A stretch of 6,517 nucleotides of DNA from Muribaculaceae bacterium. GTDB taxonomy: Bacteria; Pseudomonadota; Alphaproteobacteria; Rs-D84. Location of the stretch: the NCBI GenBank assembly GCA_023665245.1, contig JAMPEH010000004.1, positions 5,436 through 11,952 on the forward strand, written 5' to 3'. This document shows positions 1-4,745 of the stretch, in pieces. How positions within the stretch are numbered: the first letter of the stretch is position 1; each line of letters opens with the position of its first letter. The notes below the pieces were generated by a model that did no database searches, was not told the DNA's origin, and was given only the letters and a program-made list of their open reading frames with translations. Position numbers and translations under genes: made by a program.

Positions 1-18
1 TATGTTTTACAACATGTT

Positions 19-53
19 ATAAAAATAGGGCGTATCTGAATTTTGATACACCC
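19..53 (-). terminator. Hairpin with T-rich tail, possible terminator of leftward transcription
   Basis: GGGcGTATC (28-36) pairs with GATACaCCC (45-53) around an 8-nt loop, with one internal C/A mismatch. Read on the minus strand the stem is followed by TATTTTTAT (27-19), so it fits an intrinsic terminator for leftward transcripts. No gene reading leftward into it is visible, so it may instead work in both directions at the end of a gene lying left of the window. Confidence 0.4.
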
Positions 54-55
54 TC

Positions 56-76
56 GAGACTTAGGTCTCCTTTTTT
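56..76 (+). terminator. Short intrinsic terminator, rightward
   Basis: GAGAC (56-60) and GTCTC (65-69) form a perfect 5-bp stem with a TTAG loop, followed by C and six T residues (71-76). This is the usual form of a weak rho-independent terminator. It would end a gene entering from the left edge. It is directly adjacent to the hairpin at 28-53, which gives a back-to-back pair. Confidence 0.5.
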
Positions 77-250
77 GTGTTGCAGGCTGAATCACGATGA
101 AAAAGTTACCTATGTAGCTGGTGCGCTCAACGGGGGCTTGCTCAGCCCCCTCGGCGCGCGGCCTTCCCCTGAGGAGGAGTGAGGAGAAAGCCGTTGCACT
201 TCTTATTGGAAACTTTCTTGGAAACTTTCAAGCGAAAAAATAAAAAAAGA
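77..250. other. Gene-free stretch with G+C-rich hairpin, unassigned
   Basis: No ORF of convincing length lies here. The centre (about 120-200) is far more G+C-rich than its surroundings and contains a perfect stem GGGGGC (132-137) / GCCCCC (145-150) with a 7-nt loop. The flanking purine-rich GAGGAGGAGTGAGGAG can pair partly with CCTTCCCC. It could be a structured RNA, but I see no promoter box or terminator pairing that would define one, and I recognise no known family. It probably belongs to the host flank rather than to the mobile element. Confidence 0.3.
206..229. repeat. 12-bp perfect tandem duplication upstream of the tRNA promoter
   Basis: TTGGAAACTTTC occurs at 206-217 and again, immediately adjoining, at 218-229. 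Each copy contains GAAACTTTC, which is symmetric (GAAA/TTTC around a central C). The repeat ends 21 bp before the -33 box of the tRNA promoter, a position where an upstream regulator could bind. It may also be a simple replication-slippage duplication. Confidence 0.6.
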
Positions 251-282
251 TTTGTACAATTCAAAAAAAATCTATACCTTTG
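251..282 (+). promoter_or_regulatory. Bacteroidetes-type promoter of tRNA-Lys
   Basis: TTTG (251-254), a 20-bp spacer and TACCTTTG (275-282) match the Bacteroidetes housekeeping consensus TTTG-N19-21-TAnnTTTG completely. Transcription should begin near 287, leaving about 38 nt before the mature tRNA. The perfect match agrees with a strongly expressed stable RNA and is the best evidence in the window for the bacterial phylum. Confidence 0.85.
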
Positions 283-324
283 CATCGCATTTCGACAGAG
301 ATGCAATCTTGAATTAAAAATGAT

Positions 325-397
325 GATTCGCTAGCTCAGCTGGTAGAGCACAACACTTTTAATGTTGGGGTCCTGGGTTCGAGCCCCAGGCGGATCA
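325..397 (+). tRNA. trnK: tRNA-Lys (anticodon UUU)
   Basis: A complete cloverleaf can be drawn. The acceptor strand GATTCGC (325-331) pairs with GCGGATC (390-396), with one T-G wobble. The D stem is GCTC/GAGC. The anticodon stem CAACA/TGTTG encloses loop CTTTTAA with TTT at 358-360. The T stem CTGGG/CCCAG carries the TTCGAGC loop, and the discriminator base is A397. CCA is not encoded; the sequence continues CAG. It transfers lysine to AAA and AAG codons. The 3' half of tRNA genes is the usual integration target of tyrosine-recombinase elements, and the integrase gene starts about 510 bp downstream, so this is probably the insertion target. Confidence 0.95.
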
Positions 398-420
398 CAG
401 AAGGGTTTATCAATCCGCAG
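373..420. other. Probable attachment site region (element-host junction)
   Basis: This is inferred from position: the 3' end of the tRNA is followed by non-coding DNA and then an integrase gene pointing inward, the arrangement of many tRNA-targeted elements. The T arm (373-389) is the commonest crossover area. A short inverted repeat, CGGAT (391-395) and ATCCG (413-417), straddles the tRNA end and could be a pair of core-type recombinase sites. The duplicated core cannot be bounded because the other end of the element is outside the window. Confidence 0.35.
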
Positions 421-424
421 AAGT

Positions 425-462
425 CCTCTGAAAATCAGTGATTTTCAGAGGCTTTTCTTTTT
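425..462 (+). terminator. Strong intrinsic terminator after tRNA-Lys
   Basis: CCTCTGAAAAT (425-435) and ATTTTCAGAGG (441-451) form a perfect 11-bp stem with a 5-nt loop, followed by CTTTTCTTTTT. It lies 27 bp past the tRNA and would end its transcript. If the crossover is inside the tRNA, this terminator is element DNA and separates host tRNA transcription from the integrase region. Confidence 0.85.
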
Positions 463-502
463 AGTCTCTACCCCTAATCACTGCAAAATATTGAAATATC
501 CG

Positions 503-813
503 GTGTGCAAAAAGGGTACATCAAAAATTGTACCGCCAACTGCACCCTCTTAATGATTTATTTCATTATTTTTCAATGATTTGTACACAGTTGGGTTTGC
601 TGATGTGTGTACCCTTTTCAGATGTCATGAGGGTGCAATTCCAAGTGATTCCGTGGTACATTTTAAGTGTACCACAAACGATGTGCCACAGTGTACCACA
701 CTCTTTATATCAATACTTACGACAGAATTCAATTTTGTCGCAAGTGTAAAAAAGGGTGCAAAACGAGGGTGCAGATTGGCAGATTCCGTGTATTTGGGTG
801 TTTTGCACCCTCG
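503..813. repeat. Cluster of GGGTRCA motifs, probable recombinase arm sites
   Basis: GGGTRCA occurs seven times in about 310 bp. Plus-strand copies are at 514-520, 631-637, 754-760 and 767-773; minus-strand copies are at 541-547, 608-614 and 804-810. Some copies share more flank: AAAAAGGGTRCA at 509-520 and 749-760, AAAAGGGTACA reversed at 608-618, and GAGGGTGCA at 541-549, 629-637, 765-773 and 804-812. CGAGGGTGCA (764-773) and its exact reverse complement (804-813) form an inverted repeat. Arm-type sites bound by an integrase N-terminal domain, and accessory sites for excisionase, are expected between attachment core and integrase gene. The assignment is inference; the repetition is directly visible. 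Confidence 0.55.
653..700. repeat. GTGGTACA / TGTACCAC repeat group
   Basis: GTGGTACA (653-660) faces TGTACCAC (668-675), an exact inverted pair with a 7-bp spacer. AGTGTACCACA is then present twice as a direct repeat (666-676 and 690-700, 24 bp apart), with a diverged copy GATGTGCCACA (680-690) between. This second motif family is related to but distinct from GGGTRCA. It may be the binding site of a different protein, such as one of the HTH proteins. Confidence 0.5.
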
Positions 814-851
814 CCATCCCGATAATTTCATTCGTCATTCGGCTTTTACGA

Positions 852-883
852 CTTGTGAAACTGAGAAAAATTTTGTATCTTTA
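852..883 (+). promoter_or_regulatory. Probable integrase promoter
   Basis: CTTG (852-855), 20 bp, then TATCTTTA (876-883) match TTTG-N20-TAnnTTTG with one mismatch in each box. Transcription would start near 888, giving a leader of only about 20 nt before the ATG at 908. The leader has no Shine-Dalgarno sequence, as is normal in Bacteroidetes. The imperfect boxes suggest moderate or regulated expression. Confidence 0.6.
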
Positions 884-887
884 AGTA

Positions 888-917
888 ACCATTAAAGCCA
901 CAAACAAATGAAATTAT
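888..917 (+). promoter_or_regulatory. Integrase leader and start region, predicted antisense target
   Basis: This stretch covers the predicted 5' end of the mRNA, the leader and the first three codons (ATGAAATTA). It matches 3008-3038 at 27 of 30 positions with one extra A in the latter. Because the predicted minus-strand RNA at 2976-3050 carries the complement of 3008-3038, it could pair here over the start codon: 27 Watson-Crick pairs, one G-U pair (892), two mismatches (897 and 904) and one bulge. The similarity is observed; pairing in the cell is inference. Confidence 0.45.
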
Positions 918-2227
918 CCAACGAGAGCTATTTCTCCTTGAATTTCATCGCAAGGAAAGCTCGCCTAAACAAGGAGGGAGAGATGCCCATAGCCCTCCGC
1001 ATCACTATGAATGGGCAACGTGCGGAAATCTATACAAACAGGTATGTTTCTCCGGGCAACTGGAACGCTGCGAAGGGGAAATCGGACGGCAAGGCGAAGA
1101 AAGACCTTGAACTGAACCGCTACCTCGACACGATACGCACGAAAATCTGCGAGATACACAACCAGCTTGTCATGCGTGATGAGATGGTGAACCCGGATGT
1201 GCTGAAACGTGCTTTCCTCGGCAAACTTGAAAAACCGAAGATGCTTTGCGAGGCTTTCCGCGATGTCAATGTGAAGGTGCGTGAGAAGCTGGAGCGTGGA
1301 GATGTCTGCGAGGCAACCGTACTCCGCTGGGAACGTTGCGTGAAGTATCTGGAAGAATTCCTGCTTGACAAGGAAGGTATGAAGGATATTCCCATGAAAA
1401 AGCTCACGTCAGGCATGGTAGATGACTTTGAGCATTATCTGCGTGTAAAGAAAGGGTGTGCCAACAATGCCGCAGTAAAGTACATCCGCTATCTCAAAAA
1501 TGTTGTCCGTGTCGGTTTGGCAAACAAGTGGATTGAGGACGATCCATTTGTCGGCAAGCGTTACACACGCACCAAGGCAAAGAGAGAAAAACTGACTGAG
1601 GATGAGTTGAGGCGTATAATAGACCTCAACCTGTCAGGTACTCCGCGTCTTGACCTTGTGCGCGACACCTTCGTGTTCTGCTGCTTCACCGGGCTTGCGT
1701 TTGTGGATATTTCCACGCTCACACATGACCAAATTGTCACTGACGACAATGGGGAGAAATGGATTCGCAAGCCGCGCCAGAAAACAGATGAGATGAGTGT
1801 TATTCCGCTCCTTGAAATCCCGATGAGAATATCGGAGAAATACCGTAACCACCCTAAGGCTGCCGCAAAAAATCTTGTGATTCCGGTAATATCAAACCAG
1901 CGTATGAACTCCTATCTGGAGGAAATAGCAACCAAGGCGGAAATCAAAAAGCACCTGACAACCCACATCGCCAGACATACATTCGCCACAATGTCGCTCA
2001 ACAACCATGTGCCTTTGGAAACGGTATCAAAAATGCTCGGGCATAGTGACATCTCAACTACGCAGATCTACGCCACGATGCTTGACCAGACTGTTTCCGA
2101 GGATATGAGCCGCATGAGAGCCAAGTTTGACACTATGCCGGTGGAGATCCAGCCTTTGCCTGAGAAACCGACAACATTTGAGCCTACGCCACTTCCAAAA
2201 CGTGGACGGCCACGAAAAATCAAGTGA
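908..2227 (+). CDS. int: Tyrosine recombinase / integrase of a Bacteroidales integrative element
   Basis: This 439-residue protein should cut, exchange and rejoin the element attachment sites during integration and excision. An N-terminal arm-binding-like domain (about 8-90) precedes a SAM-like core-binding domain (about 110-205) and the catalytic domain (about 225-400). Visible catalytic residues are Lys292 (QKT), His353 and Arg356 (HIAR), His379 (LGHS) and the nucleophile Tyr388 (TTQIYATM). The first arginine of the family is replaced by Ala264 in FTGLAFVDI; IntDOT and relatives, as I recall, also lack it. The tail after about 410 is proline-rich and ends KRGRPRKIK, an AT-hook-like basic motif. 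The ATG at 908 is chosen because it follows the promoter closely and gives a full N-terminal domain. The gene points away from the tRNA and converges on the HTH genes. Identification as an integrase is secure; the target site is inferred. Confidence 0.95.
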   Translation: MKLSNESYFSLNFIARKARLNKEGEMPIALRITMNGQRAEIYTNRYVSPGNWNAAKGKSDGKAKKDLELNRYLDTIRTKICEIHNQLVMRDEMVNPDVLKRAFLGKLEKPKMLCEAFRDVNVKVREKLERGDVCEATVLRWERCVKYLEEFLLDKEGMKDIPMKKLTSGMVDDFEHYLRVKKGCANNAAVKYIRYLKNVVRVGLANKWIEDDPFVGKRYTRTKAKREKLTEDELRRIIDLNLSGTPRLDLVRDTFVFCCFTGLAFVDISTLTHDQIVTDDNGEKWIRKPRQKTDEMSVIPLLEIPMRISEKYRNHPKAAAKNLVIPVISNQRMNSYLEEIATKAEIKKHLTTHIARHTFATMSLNNHVPLETVSKMLGHSDISTTQIYATMLDQTVSEDMSRMRAKFDTMPVEIQPLPEKPTTFEPTPLPKRGRPRKIK

Positions 2228-2241
2228 CAACGTCTGAAAAT

Positions 2242-2285
2242 GGCAGTGGCGACAATCGGGGTTAACCCCGGCTGTCGCCACTGTC
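2242..2285. terminator. Large hairpin between convergent int and HTH genes
   Basis: CAGTGGCGACA (2244-2254) pairs perfectly with TGTCGCCACTG (2273-2283). After a 2x2 internal loop, CGGGG (2257-2261) pairs with CCCCG (2266-2270) around TTAA. The outer G2242-C2285 and G2243-T2284 pairs extend it. On the minus strand the stem is followed by CATTTTC, a modest T tract; on the plus strand no T run follows. It lies 14 bp past the integrase stop and 14 bp past the HTH stop, so it probably ends both convergent transcripts, better for the leftward one. Confidence 0.65.
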
Positions 2286-2299
2286 CCGTATTCGATAAT

Positions 2300-2599
2300 C
2301 TACTCGTTATAGCGTGGATGATAGTTGTCATCCATTAGTTGCTTTATCTCATGTTCGGCATAAAGGCATTTGCCACATATTTTATAATATGGAATCAGCC
2401 CCGCATCACGGTAATTCTGAATGGTACGCCGTGTGACATTGAAATGCTTTGCAACCTCTTCATCATTAAGAAAGCTGATGCCATTGAGTATGGGATGATG
2501 GCTTTCACGAATCACGGACACCGCATCAAATGCCTGTTTTGTCCTGCCTCTTGCAGATATAATCCTTGAATCGGATTTTGTTATTATTTCATCTGCCAT
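2300..2599 (-). CDS. Small helix-turn-helix DNA-binding protein (excisionase-like)
   Basis: This 99-residue protein has a MerR/excisionase-type helix-turn-helix (HTH_17-like) at about 42-90. FLNDEEVAKHFNVT forms the first helices, RRTIQNYRDAGLIP the recognition helix and turn, and YYKICGKCLYAEHEIKQLM the short wing and last helix. A polar 40-residue N-terminus precedes it. I chose the ATG at 2599 because it overlaps the stop of the upstream gene (ATGGCAGATGA, 11 bp shared), a translational-coupling arrangement. A longer frame to 2692 would run deep inside that gene. Its position beside the integrase recalls Xis2c/Xis2d of CTnDOT, which bind attachment DNA and drive excision. Either an excision factor or a transcriptional regulator is possible. 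Confidence 0.85.
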   Translation of the reverse strand: MADEIITKSDSRIISARGRTKQAFDAVSVIRESHHPILNGISFLNDEEVAKHFNVTRRTIQNYRDAGLIPYYKICGKCLYAEHEIKQLMDDNYHPRYNE

Positions 2600-2894
2600 A
2601 GGGATTTGCGTTTGGTTGCACACCGTTACGTTCCAAGTAACCCATAACCTCAATGCAAGGATAGCCGACACTGTTGTTATCCTCTCTGACAAAGCCGATT
2701 TTTCCGCTATTGCGGAGCGTCTGGAGAGTAGTAGTCCCTATATTAAGGAACTCGCAGACTTCGGCGGTGGTCATCAGTTCATCGAGGGCTTTGCGGCGTA
2801 GGCGGGCGGCGAGGGTGATTATCATGTCGCAGAGAAGTTCATGTTCGTCAAGGATGCAATCGAGTGTCTCCTTCTCTATCAGTAATACTTCCAT
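2589..2894 (-). CDS. Small helix-turn-helix DNA-binding protein, first gene of the HTH pair
   Basis: This 101-residue protein has an acidic, leucine-rich amphipathic N-terminal helix region (about 1-35), possibly for dimerisation. An HTH_17-like domain follows (about 40-90): LMTTAEVCEFLNIG, then recognition helix TTTLQTLRNSGKIGFV, then EDNNSVGYPCIEVMGYLERN as wing and closing helix. It resembles the many excisionase-family HTH proteins of Bacteroidales mobile elements. The ATG at 2894 follows the A/T-rich leader CTAAATT shared by other genes here. Its TGA lies inside the start of the next HTH gene, so the two are almost certainly one operon and may act together. Known parallel: the Xis2c/Xis2d pair of CTnDOT. 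The exact role is inferred. Confidence 0.85.
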   Translation of the reverse strand: MEVLLIEKETLDCILDEHELLCDMIITLAARLRRKALDELMTTAEVCEFLNIGTTTLQTLRNSGKIGFVREDNNSVGYPCIEVMGYLERNGVQPNANPYGR

Positions 2895-2949
2895 AATTTA
2901 GGTTGTGGATATTCTTTGCTTTGGCAAAGCGCCAAGGCAATTAGTGGTG
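2892..2949 (-). promoter_or_regulatory. Leader of the HTH operon with palindrome
   Basis: Read on the minus strand, this is CACCACTAA, then a hairpin, then ATCCACAACCTAAATTATG, the last three bases being the start codon. The hairpin zone has two overlapping symmetries: GCTTTG-G-CAAAGC (2918-2930) and TTGGC (2921-2925) / GCCAA (2931-2935). The palindrome could be an operator or an RNA hairpin close to the start site. CACCACTAA (2949-2941) is complementary to TTAGTGGTG in the same predicted transcript (3015-3007), so a fold enclosing the 2976-3005 terminator is possible. Confidence 0.45.
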
Positions 2950-2975
2950 GTGGATTGGGAGTTATGGAGTTTGCT

Positions 2976-3005
2976 AAAAAGGCAGCGGGTATCCCTCCCG
3001 CTGCC
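2976..3005 (-). terminator. Classic intrinsic terminator, leftward
   Basis: On the minus strand GGCAGCGGG (3005-2997) pairs with CCCGCTGCC (2989-2981) as a perfect 9-bp stem with a 7-nt loop, directly followed by TTTTT (2980-2976). It lies 127 bp beyond the stop of the topoisomerase-like gene and 82 bp before the HTH operon. It can serve as terminator of the upstream operon, as an attenuator in the HTH leader, or as the 3' end of a small RNA begun at the box 3062-3055. Confidence 0.85.
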
Positions 3006-3007
3006 TC

Positions 3008-3038
3008 ACCACTAAATCCACAATCAAAATGAAATTAT
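3008..3038 (+). repeat. Orphan copy of the integrase leader/start sequence
   Basis: On the plus strand this reads like the integrase start region (888-917), with three substitutions and one added A, including ATGAAATTAT. The frame from its first ATG (3029) stops at once (M-K-L-stop); the ATG at 3037 gives eight codons (MTAIQWQS). No plus-strand gene follows. It is therefore either a remnant of a gene start or, read on the other strand, the antisense part of a regulatory RNA. Confidence 0.6.
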
Positions 3039-3054
3039 GACTGCGATTCAGTGG

Positions 3055-3062
3055 CAAAGTTA
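3055..3062 (-). promoter_or_regulatory. TAnnTTTG box of a leftward promoter
   Basis: The minus strand reads TAACTTTG followed by C, a full match to the Bacteroidetes -7 consensus. At the expected 19-21 bp upstream there is only GCTG, a poor -33 box, so the promoter may be weak or need an activator. The upstream inverted repeat at 3071-3111 covers that place. It would drive the candidate small RNA and, with readthrough, the HTH operon. Confidence 0.45.
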
Positions 3063-3070
3063 GCGATTTT

Positions 3071-3111
3071 TATCCAATTTTCAGCTATCTCTGGCCGAAA
3101 ATTTTTGGATA
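3071..3111. repeat. Inverted repeat upstream of the leftward promoter, possible operator
   Basis: TATCCAA (3071-3077) and TTGGATA (3105-3111) are exact inverted copies; internally AATTTTC (3076-3082) and GAAAATT (3097-3103) are also inverted copies. No T tract follows on either strand in a form suited to termination. It lies between the topoisomerase-like stop and the -7 box 3055-3062, overlapping the -33 zone, so a regulator-binding site is the simplest reading. Confidence 0.4.
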
Positions 3112-3131
3112 GAGCCGTGCGGGTCTGATGT

Positions 3132-4745
3132 TTATACCCCGGTTTCGGGGTCAATCATCTCCAGCATACATCTCATGGAGTTACTGAAGCCTTCCATTAC
3201 GGAGCGGCCTGTAATGTCGCCTTCATAGAGGTCGTTGGCCTCGGACTGCCATGTCAGCAGGGTTGCGCCAAACTCGCGCCCGGCAAGCTCATCATACACC
3301 TCCTTCCCCTCCGGGGTGAGATAAAGTTTGTTGCCCTCGATGCCGATGAGACCCTTGCGGATAAGGCTGCTGATTACGCTGCCGTGGTCGTTGAGCGACT
3401 TGGAGAAAGGCACATTGACGCTCTTCTGTTCCGCAACGTATTGTTCATGTTCCTCCATACCCCACATTATATCGGAGAAATACGGCTTCATGACGTATGG
3501 TGCGTTGCAGGGATATACGGCGGTATCCTCTATCTTCACCGTGGTGTCGAATGTACCCGGCTCTGTCACCTCGTATGCCTCGCCGGTCAGTTCCCATTCA
3601 CGGGAGAATATTGCATCGCCTATTGCAAACTCCTTGACGGCGAATTTGCGTGTGGGCGGTTGCTCCACAACCGCTTTCATACGGTTGAAGATGAGACGGT
3701 ATAACTGAATTTCCGCTGTTGACATTCCTTCCTCGGCGGCACGGATCGTTATAATTGCGTGGTCGCTGATGGTTGCGTCATTATTGCTCCAAGGATAGCC
3801 GTATGTCACTCCGAAGATTGTCTCCATGTGTCCTTTCAACTGTTCGGGAAGATGGGAGTTGGCTGTAAGGGGTGATGAGACAAGCCCTTTCTCGTAGAGC
3901 ATCTGGGCCACCTTTGCAGTCTTCGCCGGAAGGAAGCCGAGATTGTTGTAAGCGTCCAACTGGAGCGTGTTGAGCGTGTGGAAACGGATGTTGTATGCCG
4001 TGGTCTCCTCCACTGTCATGGTTGCGGGGATTTCGTCACCGGCCCTGAACGATGAGACAACACTTTCAGCCTGCTTTTCATCCTTGAACAGACACTGCGA
4101 TTCGTAGCTGTCACGGCTGTTGACGTTGACCCGGATTGTGCAACTCCGACTGTCGGGATTGCCGACAGGGATGTTGCAGTGGCCGATGCTTTCAAGGACG
4201 ATGACCTCCTGACGTTTGAGGTTGTACCCGGGCACCCCGATATTCATCAGCGCCTGATTGAAGTTGTACTCAAAGAGAAGGTCCATTCCCTTTGACACCA
4301 GCCCGGTCTGGGCGAGGCGGTAGAGGTGTCTTCCCGATTCACGGAAATGGAACGCCCCACGGATTGCTCCGTAACTGAGACGGGAGAGCCATACGCGGCT
4401 TGTGGGGCAACCCACGCGGAAGTGTCGGCAGATGTTGAAGAACCGTGCCTGTGCATCGGCTCCTCCGTCAGAGGCGAACACCACTTCGGCAGCCTCGCGG
4501 AACAATGGTTTCAGCTCACGCTCCAGTTCCTTGTCAGTCACTGACATCCTGAACTTCTCCGGGAAGAAGGGATACACCCCCTCAGCCAACTCGCAGAGCG
4601 GAGTGTGGCGCATGAACTTTGCCGGAATGGTGGCGACGGTGAGTGTGGTTGAGGCGTATATGCCTGATGCGGTCTCAATACATGCTCCCAGTGCGAGAGC
4701 CACGTTTTTGGATGTGCGATAGTTTTCGCAGATAATTAAGATCAT
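3132..4745 (-). CDS. Topoisomerase IA/III-like protein with lost active site (Exc-like pseudoenzyme)
   Basis: This 537-residue protein follows topoisomerase III from end to end but lacks its catalytic residues. MILIICENYRTSK aligns with the N-terminal motif: the Glu is kept (Glu7), the next Lys is Asn8. VVFASDGGADAQ (88-99) is the TOPRIM motif: the first Asp is kept (93), the second is Gly95, Arg is Ala96 and the following Gly is Ala98. RVWLSRLSYGAIRGAF (117-132), FHTLNTLQLDAYNNLGF (255-271) and MLYEKGLVSSPLT (282-294) are clear family motifs, but the nucleophilic Tyr of TYPR is Ser291 and its Arg is Leu293. DHAII (328-332) and KLYLTPEGKEVY (473-484) match later core parts. No cysteine zinc fingers follow. 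I chose the ATG at 4745 because it starts at the family N-terminus and follows TTTAATT; a 23-residue extension to 4814 has no family match. By place it corresponds to Exc of CTnDOT, whose topoisomerase activity, as I recall, is dispensable for excision. A DNA-binding or scaffolding role is likely. Confidence 0.8.
   Translation of the reverse strand: MILIICENYRTSKNVALALGACIETASGIYASTTLTVATIPAKFMRHTPLCELAEGVYPFFPEKFRMSVTDKELERELKPLFREAAEVVFASDGGADAQARFFNICRHFRVGCPTSRVWLSRLSYGAIRGAFHFRESGRHLYRLAQTGLVSKGMDLLFEYNFNQALMNIGVPGYNLKRQEVIVLESIGHCNIPVGNPDSRSCTIRVNVNSRDSYESQCLFKDEKQAESVVSSFRAGDEIPATMTVEETTAYNIRFHTLNTLQLDAYNNLGFLPAKTAKVAQMLYEKGLVSSPLTANSHLPEQLKGHMETIFGVTYGYPWSNNDATISDHAIITIRAAEEGMSTAEIQLYRLIFNRMKAVVEQPPTRKFAVKEFAIGDAIFSREWELTGEAYEVTEPGTFDTTVKIEDTAVYPCNAPYVMKPYFSDIMWGMEEHEQYVAEQKSVNVPFSKSLNDHGSVISSLIRKGLIGIEGNKLYLTPEGKEVYDELAGREFGATLLTWQSEANDLYEGDITGRSVMEGFSNSMRCMLEMIDPETGV

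Larger units (their letters stand above)
463..851. other. Gene-free region between attachment site and integrase promoter
   Basis: Small open frames exist on both strands here (for example 581-895 + and 625-831 -), but they overlap one another, have no homology I recognise and cover dense repeated motifs. I read the region as non-coding recombination DNA. Besides the GGGTRCA and GTGGTACA motifs annotated separately, it holds the A/T-rich inverted repeat ATATT (488-492) / AATAT (495-499). Confidence 0.5.
2976..3050 (-). ncRNA. Candidate small antisense RNA, or attenuated leader
   Basis: A TAACTTTG box (3062-3055) predicts an RNA start near 3050, and the hairpin with T5 tail predicts an end near 2976, giving about 75 nt. 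The first 40 nt are A/U-rich and unpaired in my reading; the rest is the terminator stem. The unpaired part contains the complement of the integrase leader and start codon (27 of 30 bases) and shorter complements of the topoisomerase-like and DUF3945 leaders, such as GGATTT and GTGGTGA. A trans-acting small RNA (RteR) is known to regulate CTnDOT, so such control has precedent, but this is not recognisably that RNA. Start, existence and function are predicted only. Confidence 0.4.

Noticed and set aside
581..895. Plus-strand frame of 104 codons upstream of the integrase
   Set aside because: It spans the repeated GGGTRCA and GTGGTACA motifs and the integrase promoter, overlaps other equally open frames, and its translation has no recognisable domain.
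2600..2692. 31-residue N-terminal extension of the second HTH protein
   Set aside because: It runs within the coding region of the first HTH gene in another frame; the ATG at 2599 overlapping that gene's stop codon is the better start.
3029..3063. Tiny plus-strand frames (M-K-L-stop and MTAIQWQS) as a leader peptide
   Set aside because: No plus-strand promoter and no downstream plus-strand gene are present, so a leader peptide would have nothing to regulate; the sequence is better explained as an integrase-start copy or antisense RNA.
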